The position numbers were made by a program, and so were the translations under genes. A stretch of DNA of 64,000 nucleotides from Mycobacterium numidiamassiliense (lineage in GTDB: Bacteria > Actinomycetota > Actinomycetes > Mycobacteriales > Mycobacteriaceae). Below are positions 43,236-50,737 of this stretch, piece by piece (the first letter of the stretch is position 1; every line of letters starts with the position of its first letter). The stretch spans positions 3,998,966-4,062,965 of the forward strand of contig NZ_FUEZ01000004.1 in assembly GCF_900157365.1 (NCBI RefSeq). Direction: 5' to 3'. The notes below the pieces were generated by a model. It was not told the origin of the DNA. It searched no databases and saw nothing but the letters and a program-made list of their open reading frames with translations.

Positions 43236-45926
43236 CTATCCCTCGTCGTCCAGGGCCCGGCGCGCGTAGGCCCGCACATCGGCGTCGCTGTCCTTGAGCG
43301 CGATTCCCAGTGCGTCGCGGGCAGCGGATTCGCCGGCCCACCGGGTCAGGCTGAGCACCGCCGCCTTGCGGACGTCGAGATGCGCATCGGAGAGGGCCTC
43401 GGACAACCGCGGCACGGCAAACCCGGCCTCCGCACCCGCCAGCGCACGGGCCGCACCTTGCCGGACCTGCCACGCCGGCGCCTGCAGCGCCTTCTCTACG
43501 GTGACGAGATCGCTCTCGCGACAACCTAATTCACTGAGCGCAGCGAGCGCGGCCGCGCGCACCAGCGGATCGGGGTCGGCGATCAGCGCGCTGACCGCCT
43601 CGGCACCACCGCGCAGGGTGGCCAAACCGGCCGCCGCGGTGATGCGCACTTCCCGGCTCTCGTCGCCGGTGGCGGTGACGACCCCGGCCACGTCGTCGAC
43701 CGACACCAGCGCGCGCACCGCCTCGATGCGCACCCGGTAGTCGGAATCGCCAAGGGCGTGGCGGAATTGGTTGGCATTGCCGGCCCGGCGCGCGGCCAGC
43801 AGGTAGACGGCGGCCGCGCGCACCACCGTGTCGGCGGACACCAGATGCGGTTCGGCCCCGGCCGGGTCCGGCAGCACTTCGACCAGCTCGCGAATGCCCT
43901 CGGCGCTGGTCCGCCGGACCCCGGCGTCGGCGTCGTCCAGCGCGGACAATAAGGCGGGCGCGTAGCCGTCGGGCATGTGCTCGGTCAGGGTTGCCACTGC
44001 CGTGCGCCGCACCCCGGGATCGGCGTCGACCAGATACGGTTCCAATTCGGCGATCGTCGGCTCCTCGAGAGCGAGAACCTCGGCGATACGCGGTGACGGC
44101 GGCTCGAAAGTGCTGGGCGAAGCCGTGACCCGGGATCCGGCGATGGCCGGCGCTTTGCCTCCGACCAGCGGCGGCTGCTGCACCGGGTACACGGTCCGAT
44201 CGGTCGGCGGCAGTCCGTCCAACTCCGGGACAGGCACAAAGTACGGAGCCACCGGGCGTTTGAGGAACGCCATCTCGCCGTTGGGCTGCTTGCGCAGGTT
44301 GAGGTGATACCCCCATTCGCTGTCGTCGCGGCCAGGCAGGTCGGCGCGGTCGTGGTAGAGGCCCCAGCGCGATTCGGTGCGGGTCAGCGAGGAGCGCGCG
44401 GCCATCTCGGCGCAATCCCGGATGAACGACACTTCGACCGCGCGCATCAGCTCGTGCGGGTTGTGCGCCCCCATCTCCGCGATCTCGTCTTGCATGCGAT
44501 CGAAGGTGCGCACCGCGATGGACAGTTTGGCCGCCGACTTGGGCGGTGCCACATAGTCGTTGACGAATCGTCGCAGTTTGTATTCGACCTGGGGCTGCGG
44601 CGGACCGTCCGGATGCCGCAACGGCCGGTAGATCAACTCGTGCGCTTCACGCAGTTGAAGGTCCGGAAGTTGCTGCGGGGCGGCAACGTCAGCCAATGTC
44701 GACGCGGCGTGCGTGCCGGCGAGATCACCAAAGACGAACGCCCCGATCATGTAGTTGTGAGGGACACAGGCCAGATCGCCGGCGGCGTAGAGACCGGGCA
44801 CCGTCGTCCTGGCGTGCTCGTCGACCCAGACTCCGGAAGCGGAATGGCCACTGCACAAACCGATTTCGGAGATGTGCATTTCGATGTCGTGGGTGCGGTA
44901 GTCATGGCCGCGGTTGGCGTGGAAGGTGCCGCGGGTGGGACGTTCGGTGGTGTGCAGAATGTTTTCCAGCGCGGTCAACGTCTCATCCGGCAGGTGCGAC
45001 ACCTTCAGATAGATGGGTCCGCGCGCGGAGTCGATTTCACTTTTGACCTCGGCCATCATCTGACCCGACCAATAGTCGGAGTCGACGAACCGCTCACCGT
45101 GCGAGTTGACCTGGTATCCGCCGAACGGATTGGCCACATAGGCGCACGCCGGGCCGTTGTAATCCTTGATCAGCGGATTGACTTGGAAACACTCGATTCC
45201 CGACAGCTCCGCGCCCGCGTGGTAGGCCATCGAGTACCCGTCGCCGGCGTTGGTCGGGTTCTCGTAGGTGCCGTACAGGTAACCGGATGCGGGCAGGCCG
45301 AGCCGGCCGCATGCCCCGGTCGCCAGGATGACCGCTTTGGCGCCAACGGCAACGAATTCACCGGTGCGCGTGTTCAATGCGGCGGCACCTACGGCGCGCC
45401 CGTCGTCGCCGACCAAGACGCGCACCGGCATCAGGCGGTTCTCGATCTGGATCTTCTCCCGCATCGACCGTTGCCGCAGCACCCGGTACAGCGCCTTTTT
45501 GACGTCCTTGCCCTCGGGCATGGGCAGCACGTAGGAGCCCGAGCGGTGCACCCGGCGTACCGCGTACTCGCCGTGCTCGTCCTTCTCGAACTTCACCCCG
45601 TAACGCTCAAGCCGCTGCACCATCGCGAATCCGCGGGTCGCCGTCTGGTACACCGTGCGCTGGTTGACGATTCCGTCGTTGGCGCGGGTGATCTCGGCGA
45701 CGTAGTCCTCCGGTTCGGCCTTGCCGGGGATGACGGCGTTGTTCACGCCGTCCATTCCCATCGCCAGCGCGCCGGAGTGCCGCACGTGCGCCTTCTCCAA
45801 CAGCAACACCTGGGCGCCGTGCTCGGCCGCCGATAGTGCCGCCATGGTGCCCGCGGTGCCGCCACCGATGACCAGCACGTCACAATCGAGGCGCACCGGC
45901 GTCGCGGAATCCGGGATCTCCATCAT
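43236..45926 (-). CDS. FAD-dependent oxidoreductase (fumarate reductase/AprA-like) fused to HEAT-like repeats
   Basis: An 896-residue protein. The first 600 residues are a FAD_binding_2 flavoprotein of the succinate dehydrogenase/fumarate reductase/APS-reductase-alpha class: dinucleotide loop VLVIGGGTAGTMAA near 17-30, RHSGALAMGMDG near 55, ATGACGRLGLPASG near 217, YAAGDLACVPHNYMIGAFVF near 400, and the helical C-terminal cap to about 590. From about 625 to the end are roughly nine HEAT/PBS-lyase-like repeats (units like DADAGVRRTSAEGIRELVE), an unusual fusion. The ATG at 45926 overlaps the ABC ATPase stop (ATGA). Last gene of the GntR-ferredoxin-ABC-flavoprotein operon. Electron partner is probably the ferredoxin at 48947-49174. 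Reaction unknown. Confidence 0.88.
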   Translation of the reverse strand: MMEIPDSATPVRLDCDVLVIGGGTAGTMAALSAAEHGAQVLLLEKAHVRHSGALAMGMDGVNNAVIPGKAEPEDYVAEITRANDGIVNQRTVYQTATRGFAMVQRLERYGVKFEKDEHGEYAVRRVHRSGSYVLPMPEGKDVKKALYRVLRQRSMREKIQIENRLMPVRVLVGDDGRAVGAAALNTRTGEFVAVGAKAVILATGACGRLGLPASGYLYGTYENPTNAGDGYSMAYHAGAELSGIECFQVNPLIKDYNGPACAYVANPFGGYQVNSHGERFVDSDYWSGQMMAEVKSEIDSARGPIYLKVSHLPDETLTALENILHTTERPTRGTFHANRGHDYRTHDIEMHISEIGLCSGHSASGVWVDEHARTTVPGLYAAGDLACVPHNYMIGAFVFGDLAGTHAASTLADVAAPQQLPDLQLREAHELIYRPLRHPDGPPQPQVEYKLRRFVNDYVAPPKSAAKLSIAVRTFDRMQDEIAEMGAHNPHELMRAVEVSFIRDCAEMAARSSLTRTESRWGLYHDRADLPGRDDSEWGYHLNLRKQPNGEMAFLKRPVAPYFVPVPELDGLPPTDRTVYPVQQPPLVGGKAPAIAGSRVTASPSTFEPPSPRIAEVLALEEPTIAELEPYLVDADPGVRRTAVATLTEHMPDGYAPALLSALDDADAGVRRTSAEGIRELVEVLPDPAGAEPHLVSADTVVRAAAVYLLAARRAGNANQFRHALGDSDYRVRIEAVRALVSVDDVAGVVTATGDESREVRITAAAGLATLRGGAEAVSALIADPDPLVRAAALAALSELGCRESDLVTVEKALQAPAWQVRQGAARALAGAEAGFAVPRLSEALSDAHLDVRKAAVLSLTRWAGESAARDALGIALKDSDADVRAYARRALDDEG

Positions 45927-46663
45927 GCGGCCACCGAATGATCGAGTGCGGCAATGATTTCCGTGCGTAGTTCCTCGCGTGGCAGGTCGATGCGGGGGTC
46001 GGGCACCTCCAGCACCGCGCGCACGGGCCGACCGGCCTTGCCCAGCACCACGATGCGGTCCCCGAGCGTCAGGGCCTCGTCGACATCGTGGGTGACGAAG
46101 ACGATCGTCGTCGGATGGGTGCGCCACGTGTCGATGAGCAACCGCTGCATCGCGGCGCGAGTCTGGGTGTCCAGGGCTCCGAACGGCTCATCCATCATCA
46201 CCGCACGCGGCGCCCCGGCCAGCCCGCGGGCCAGCTGGACGCGCTGGCGCATCCCGCCGGACAGGCTCTTGGGCAGGTAGCTGCCAAAACCGGTGAGGCC
46301 GAGCTCTCCGATCCAGTGGTCCGCCTGGGCGCGTCGGGTGGCCCTCGGTTCGCCGCGCAGCCGCAGTGCCAGCTCGATGTTGGACCGCACCGTGCGCCAC
46401 GGCAGCAGCGCGTTGTCCTGGAACACCATGCCGCGATCGCCCGACGTGCCGGTGACTTCGGCGTCGTCGGCCAGTATCCGGCCGCTATCGGGCGGCAGTA
46501 AGCCCGCCAGCGCACGCAGCACCGTCGACTTGCCGCAACCCGACGGGCCGGTGAGCACCAGGATCTCGCCCGGGCGCACCGTCAGGCTCAGCTCGTCGAT
46601 CACCGGAGTTCCGGTGTAGGACAACCGCACTCGGTCCAATTCGAGGCCCACGCCAACGGTCAT
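45923..46663 (-). CDS. ABC transporter ATPase, nitrate/sulfonate/taurine type
   Basis: A 246-residue ATPase. Walker A is LTGPSGCGKST near 38-48, the Q-loop MVFQDNALLPWRTV near 77, the signature SLSGGMRQRVQLARGL near 130, Walker B AVMMDEPFGALD near 152 and the switch His in FVTHDVDEAL near 190. The LLPWR motif after the Q-loop is typical of SsuB/TauB/NrtD transporters. The ATG at 46663 follows CAGGAGGGAT and overlaps the permease stop (ATGA); a much longer frame upstream is a shadow within the permease gene. Energises the importer of this operon. Confidence 0.93.
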   Translation of the reverse strand: MTVGVGLELDRVRLSYTGTPVIDELSLTVRPGEILVLTGPSGCGKSTVLRALAGLLPPDSGRILADDAEVTGTSGDRGMVFQDNALLPWRTVRSNIELALRLRGEPRATRRAQADHWIGELGLTGFGSYLPKSLSGGMRQRVQLARGLAGAPRAVMMDEPFGALDTQTRAAMQRLLIDTWRTHPTTIVFVTHDVDEALTLGDRIVVLGKAGRPVRAVLEVPDPRIDLPREELRTEIIAALDHSVAA

Positions 46664-47538
46664 TTCGATCCCTCCTGTGCACGCGGCAGCCAGCGGGTGA
46701 CGCGGCGGCCCACGAGTTCGACCGCTGCCGCCGTCGCGAATCCCAGTACTCCGATGGTGATGATGCCGACGAACACTTGGGGGTAGGACAACACGGTGTA
46801 GTCCTGCCAGGTGCGGTATCCGACACCGAGACGACCCGAGATCATCTCCGCCGAGATCACGCAGATCCATGCCACGCCCATGCCGACCGACAGGCCGCCG
46901 AACACTCCGGGCAGGATGCCCGGCAACACCACCTGGGTCAGGACGTCCCACCGGCCGCCGCCCAGGGTGCGCACCGAGTCTTCCCACAGCGTCGGCAGCG
47001 CGCGCACCGCATGCCGGGTGCTGACCATGATCGGGAAGTAGGCCGCCAGGAAGGTGATGAACACGATGCCCGCCTCGTCGGTGGGGAACAGCAGGATCGC
47101 CACCGGCACCATCGCGATGGCCGGAATGGGTCTGGCCAATTCGGTGAGCGGACCAAAGGTGTTGGCGAACAACCGGGAACGGGCCAGCAGTACGCCGGTG
47201 GCGACGCCGACCACCGCGGCCAGCCCGAAGCCGCTGAGAATGCGCAGCAATGACTGCGCCAGGTCGAGCCAGTACTCGTAGGTCCCCAGCCTGCGCTGCA
47301 GCGCGTTGACGATCTGGGTGACCGTCGGCAGCGTGTCGAAGCGCAGCAGCAGCCGCACCTTGCCCGCGGTGAGCACCTGCCACAGCCCGATTGCGGCGGC
47401 CACCGACGCCAACCGCAACAGCCACCATCGCCACGGCGAGGCGGACCGTCGAGTGGTGACCAGCCCGGGCGTCGGGATCGCGGCGGCGACGTCGTCGGCC
47501 ACCTGAGCCCTCGCTCCTCCGGTTACGTACGCGGTCAT
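46660..47538 (-). CDS. ABC transporter permease, nitrate/sulfonate/taurine type
   Basis: A 292-residue inner-membrane protein with about six membrane helices and the binding-protein-dependent transport domain of SsuC/TauC/NrtB type. The coupling-helix region is recognisable in DSVRTLGGGRWDVLTQVVLPGILPGVFGG near residues 190-215. The N-terminal 40 residues are a hydrophilic extension. The ATG at 47538 overlaps the stop of the binding-protein gene, and its stop overlaps the ATPase start, so the three transporter genes are tightly coupled. Translocates the unknown substrate of the operon. Confidence 0.92.
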   Translation of the reverse strand: MTAYVTGGARAQVADDVAAAIPTPGLVTTRRSASPWRWWLLRLASVAAAIGLWQVLTAGKVRLLLRFDTLPTVTQIVNALQRRLGTYEYWLDLAQSLLRILSGFGLAAVVGVATGVLLARSRLFANTFGPLTELARPIPAIAMVPVAILLFPTDEAGIVFITFLAAYFPIMVSTRHAVRALPTLWEDSVRTLGGGRWDVLTQVVLPGILPGVFGGLSVGMGVAWICVISAEMISGRLGVGYRTWQDYTVLSYPQVFVGIITIGVLGFATAAAVELVGRRVTRWLPRAQEGSK

Positions 47539-48923
47539 ACCGAACCTCCAAGCGCCTGTTGATAATTCATTTCACTGCTGCCCGGGTGCCCGGAGGTGTA
47601 CCGGCGTGCCCCGGCCAGCGTGTCGAAGGGGTAGTACTTCGGGCCGTCCTGCACCCAGAACGCTTTGTCGGCGAACCAGCGGGTGCCCAGTTCCGTGTCC
47701 GGAACATAGGCCGCCCGCACTTTGGTTCCGTGGGCACTCGCGTCCCGGATCGCGCGCAGCAGGTCGGTCGGGTTGGCCACCGTTTGCGTCGCATCGGATC
47801 CGTCCAGCCAGAGTTCGCTGGCCAGCGCGGGGTCGCCGCGCAGCACCGAGGGATTGGTGGTGGCGTTGCGGGCCGCCGTGTAGTCGCGGTCGCGGGCTGC
47901 GAATACCGTGCGCAGCGGGTCGTCCTGCACGAATCCGGCGACGTCGAGGTCGGCGAAGTCGCCGATCGACTTCAGGTAGGGCACATCGCTTTTCAGCGCG
48001 TCGATCAGCGAAGGCTTCAGTGTGGTGTCAAACGACGTCCCGCCGGGACCGTTGTAGAGGTACACCACCTCTTGCGGAAGTCCGCTCGCCTGGGCGACGA
48101 TGCGAGCCGCCTCGAGCGGTTTGTCGTTGAGGAAATCGGTGGCGTCCAGCTGGGCTTGCAGGAATGCGGCCAGCACCTCCGAGTGAGCGGAGGCATACGA
48201 ACGCCGCACCACCACGCCGTGCAGGGTGGGCAGGTTCAGCTCGGCCCCGTCGTACAGCAGTTTGGCCTTGTTCTGGTAGACCAGCAGACCGGGCCAGGCC
48301 ACGAACTGCGAAAGTCCTTGCACTTGACCAGATTCCAGGGCAGAAGCGCCAATCTGCGGCTGCTGGTTGAGTACCTGGACGCCACTGATCCCGCCCCTGT
48401 CCAGGGCCCGTACCAGGGTGCCGTGACCGGCCGAGCCGACGCTGGCCGACACCTTCGTGCCGGCCAGGTCCCCCAGCGTGGTGGCCGGCGAATCCGGCTT
48501 CACCACAACCATATTCAGCGCGCCTTTGGGGTTATACCCGGTGATCGAGACGATTTCGGTTTTCGCCAGCGGGTTGGCCTGCGTCTTGGAGCCGTTGATC
48601 AGCATCGGATAGTCGCCCATCGAGCCGATGTCGATCTTCTCGGCCAGCATCTGGGCCGTGATCGGGGCGCCGGTATCGTAGTCCTGCCACCGGACGGCGT
48701 ACTTGGTGCCGGTGCGGGTGGTGATGTCGGCAAGCCTGTGCTCCAGGTAGCCCTGGGCGCGCAGCAGCGTTCCCGCGGTGACGGTGTTGATGGTCTTGGA
48801 CTGGTATCCGATGACCACGCTGACCACACCGGAGGATTCCGATAGCGATTCCAGCGAGCAGCTGGAAACGGTTGCGGCGACGGCGAATACAATCGACGCC
48901 AGCCAAGCTGTGTGTCGTTTCAT
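47535..48923 (-). CDS. ABC transporter substrate-binding lipoprotein, SsuA/NMT1-like
   Basis: A 462-residue exported lipoprotein: signal peptide with lipobox VSSCS placing the lipid-modified Cys near residue 22, then a two-lobe binding fold of the SsuA/THI5/NMT1 group (VVIGYQSKTINTVTAG near 35, DIGSMGDYPMLINGS near 100, GTKVSASVGSAGHGTLVRAL near 155). It is longer than usual for SsuA (about 320), with an extra C-terminal part ending at the conserved WFADKAFWVQDGPKYYPFD. The ATG at 48923 is chosen; frames reaching 49121 lie within the ferredoxin gene. Presents the substrate to the permease. Confidence 0.9.
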   Translation of the reverse strand: MKRHTAWLASIVFAVAATVSSCSLESLSESSGVVSVVIGYQSKTINTVTAGTLLRAQGYLEHRLADITTRTGTKYAVRWQDYDTGAPITAQMLAEKIDIGSMGDYPMLINGSKTQANPLAKTEIVSITGYNPKGALNMVVVKPDSPATTLGDLAGTKVSASVGSAGHGTLVRALDRGGISGVQVLNQQPQIGASALESGQVQGLSQFVAWPGLLVYQNKAKLLYDGAELNLPTLHGVVVRRSYASAHSEVLAAFLQAQLDATDFLNDKPLEAARIVAQASGLPQEVVYLYNGPGGTSFDTTLKPSLIDALKSDVPYLKSIGDFADLDVAGFVQDDPLRTVFAARDRDYTAARNATTNPSVLRGDPALASELWLDGSDATQTVANPTDLLRAIRDASAHGTKVRAAYVPDTELGTRWFADKAFWVQDGPKYYPFDTLAGARRYTSGHPGSSEMNYQQALGGSV

Positions 48924-48946
48924 GAAAAGCCTTGCGGTTGAGGGTT

Positions 48947-49174
48947 TCAGCGCAGGAGATACGGCATGTTCACCGTGACGGCGCCCGTGGGGCAGCGGGC
49001 CGCGCACGGACCGCAGTACCAGCATTCGTCGACGTGCATGAACGCTTTCCCGGTGTCGGGGTTGATGGCAAGTGCATCCAGCGGACAGACCTCGACGCAC
49101 AGCGTGCAGCCGTCGATGCACAGGGACTCGTCGATGGTCACCGGCACATCGGCGCGGTTGTTGACCAGCGTCAT
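48947..49174 (-). CDS. Two-[4Fe-4S] ferredoxin, AprB-like
   Basis: A 75-residue ferredoxin with two four-Cys sets: CIDGCTLCVEVCP (Cys 19, 23, 26, 30) and CWYCGPCAARCP (Cys 51, 54, 57, 61). The first set has spacing Cx3Cx2Cx3C rather than the common Cx2Cx2Cx3C. It lies between the GntR gene, which it overlaps (ATGA), and the binding-protein gene 23 bases downstream. Pairing of such a ferredoxin with a FAD_binding_2 protein is seen in APS reductase (AprB/AprA), so electron transfer to or from the flavoprotein of this operon is the likely job. Confidence 0.9.
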   Translation of the reverse strand: MTLVNNRADVPVTIDESLCIDGCTLCVEVCPLDALAINPDTGKAFMHVDECWYCGPCAARCPTGAVTVNMPYLLR

Positions 49175-49908
49175 GGCTTGCTCCTAATTAAGTGGCCGCT
49201 CATGGTGATTCGATCGCCGCGCATCCGGATGTATTCCAGGTCGACGGGTCGACCGTCGTCGAGACTGGTGACGCGTTCCAGCATGAGCAACGCGGATCCG
49301 TCCGGCACCTGCAGTGTGGCCGCCGAGTGCGCGTCGGCCGGGATTGCCTCCAGCGCCAGTGACGCCGAACCCAATCGGTGTCCGCTCACCTGCTCGATGA
49401 GTGCGAAGAGGTCGTTGGTTTCCAGCGGGTGGTCCAGAATCAGGGTGCCGATGTCGGGGGTCAGGTAGGTGAGGTCGAGGCTCAGCGGCAGATCGCCCAG
49501 GTAGCGCAACCGTTCGATAAACACCGCCTGCCCGCCGGGTTCAAGCTGCAGCCGGTTCGCCACCGCGGGCGGGGCGATCACGGCCATCGCGGCACGGACC
49601 TCGTTACGGACTTCTCCGACGTGTTTGAACGCTTCCTTCAGGCCCAGCAGCGAGTCGATCCGGTGGTCGTACTTGCGTTGCGCGACGTGAGTGCCGACCT
49701 TGGGTCCGCGGTCGATCAAGCCCTCGTGCTTCAGGACGCCCAGAGCCTCCCGAATGGTGTTGCGGGACACCGAGAATTCGATAGCCAACTCGTTTTCGCC
49801 AGGTAGCTCGTCCAGATATGCCGCGGAGTGAATCTGCTGGCGCAGCACATCCGCGACCCGGCGGGCGCGATCGGCCCGGGGTCCACGAATGGGTATTGCC
49901 TCAGCCAC
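49171..49908 (-). CDS. GntR/HutC-family transcriptional regulator
   Basis: A 245-residue regulator. The N-terminal winged helix (about residues 14-80) has LPGENELAIEFSVSRNTIREAL, the GntR recognition pattern, followed by EGLIDRGPKVGTHV. The C-terminal UTRA ligand-binding domain (about 95-240) has FIERLRYLGDLPLSLDLTYLTPD, ending DLEYIRMRGDRITMSGH. Starts at GTG 49908; its stop overlaps the ferredoxin start, so it is the first gene of the six-gene operon and probably regulates it. Ligand unknown, likely the imported substrate or a product of its oxidation. Confidence 0.92.
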   Translation of the reverse strand: MAEAIPIRGPRADRARRVADVLRQQIHSAAYLDELPGENELAIEFSVSRNTIREALGVLKHEGLIDRGPKVGTHVAQRKYDHRIDSLLGLKEAFKHVGEVRNEVRAAMAVIAPPAVANRLQLEPGGQAVFIERLRYLGDLPLSLDLTYLTPDIGTLILDHPLETNDLFALIEQVSGHRLGSASLALEAIPADAHSAATLQVPDGSALLMLERVTSLDDGRPVDLEYIRMRGDRITMSGHLIRSKP

Positions 49909-50308
49909 GCCGCCACGCTAACGCAGCTCAGGGGCATATTTCGGGTGGGCGATCAGGAGCCGCGACGGCAGGTCGGCTTATTGCGCCGGGTGCCCTTCAG
50001 CATCGACCAGCAAAAACCTCGGCCCCGTCGGCTATTGCGCCACCTGGGCCGCGACGTCGCCATTGCGATCCCGGTGAGCAGAACCGTTCGTGCTTGGCCC
50101 GTGGGGCTCTCGGCGGGACATGACGTTTTGCCCGCCTCCGAGCGACAACGCACACGCTTGGCCCGTGAGGCTCTCCGGGGTCACGACGTTTTGCCCGCCT
50201 CCGAGCGACAACGCACACGCTTGGCCCGTGAGGCTCTCGGCGGGACATGACGTTTTGCCCGCCTCCGAGCGACAACGCAGCGATGTCAGACCCGAGTGCG
50301 ACAGTCCG
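49909..50308. other. Intergenic region with tandem repeats upstream of the GntR operon
   Basis: About 400 bases with no supported gene. The left part (49909-50092) should hold the GntR promoter. The right part is taken up by a three-copy repeat. CGTTTTGCCCGCCTCCGAGC is its most constant stretch. Confidence 0.5.
50093..50279 (+). repeat. Three-copy 63-64-base tandem repeat
   Basis: Copies start at 50093, 50157 and 50220, each beginning CTTGGCCCGTG and ending in GCCTCCGAGCGACAACGCA. Copies 1 and 3 share CTCTCGGCGGGACATGACGTTTTG across the middle; copy 2 differs there (CTCCGGGGTCACGACG). A 26-base inverted copy of the core lies at 50602-50627, and a 15-base part (GCTCTCGGCGGGACA) recurs at 60974-60988. 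The pattern suggests a dispersed intergenic repeat family of this genome. It is not a CRISPR: three units and no distinct spacers. Confidence 0.85.
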
Positions 50309-50647
50309 ATGATGACGAAACCACTGCTGCTGCGGGGAACGGAACTCCGTTACGTGCTCGCCTAGCACCTGTTCCTGCACGGGCCGGCCACGGTCCCGGA
50401 ATTGTTGCAGGCGCTTGCGCACTACAACTTTGACGTCGGCGGGCGCGGGTCGAAGTCGATTTCTGATGCGCTGCGCTGGGAGCGGCGCTACGGGCGCGTG
50501 GGGCGATTGGGTCGCGGCCGGTATGGGCCCGGCTGGATGCCGCGCGCTACCGAATACCGAATCCACGAGCGGGTCCTCGCTTTACGCGCACAAGCGGCCG
50601 AGTTGTCGCTCGGAGGCGGGCAAAACGACAACCCCTCCGCTGCCTGA
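50309..50647 (+). pseudogene. Small gene broken by an in-frame TAG
   Basis: Read through, the frame encodes 112 residues: MMTKPLLLRGTELRYVLA, then TAG at 50363-50365, then HLFLHGPATVPELLQALAHY, GGRGSKSISDALRWERRYGR and a basic tail to 50647. The part after the stop resembles a short winged-helix fold (PATVPELLQAL, then SKSISDALRWE, then RVGRLGRGRYG wing) and I recall similar small hypothetical proteins in other mycobacteria. Translation could restart at the TTG at 50402. The end overlaps the inverted repeat at 50602. Either a true pseudogene, a sequencing error, or a stop-codon remnant. Confidence 0.55.
50602..50627 (-). repeat. Inverted copy of the 63-base repeat core
   Basis: GTTGTCGCTCGGAGGCGGGC and six further bases are the exact complement of the core of the tandem array at 50093-50279. 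It lies in the 3' end of the broken small gene, so the copies face each other across that gene and could pair in the RNA. Confidence 0.8.
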
Positions 50648-50737
50648 GCGCCGTGTGTTGGCTGCCTGACCGCTGCCCGATCTGACCGCCTGACCGCCGC
50701 CTCACCGCTGCCCTAACGCCGCGTGAGCGCCAGACAG

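Noticed and set aside
44304..45836. 510-codon plus-strand open frame inside the flavoprotein gene
   Set aside because: Antisense shadow; the flavoprotein frame has full family motifs.
43236..45926. Calling the flavoprotein succinate dehydrogenase or APS reductase outright
   Set aside because: The fold class is clear, but the HEAT fusion, the importer and the lack of membrane anchor or heme subunits do not fit either enzyme.
46664..47551. N-terminal extension of the ABC ATPase frame
   Set aside because: It overlaps the permease gene in another phase and is Arg-rich without family similarity; the ATG at 46663 has a strong ribosome-binding site.
50093..50279. Possible CRISPR array
   Set aside because: Only three units, the whole 63 bases repeat with no unique spacers, and no cas genes nearby.
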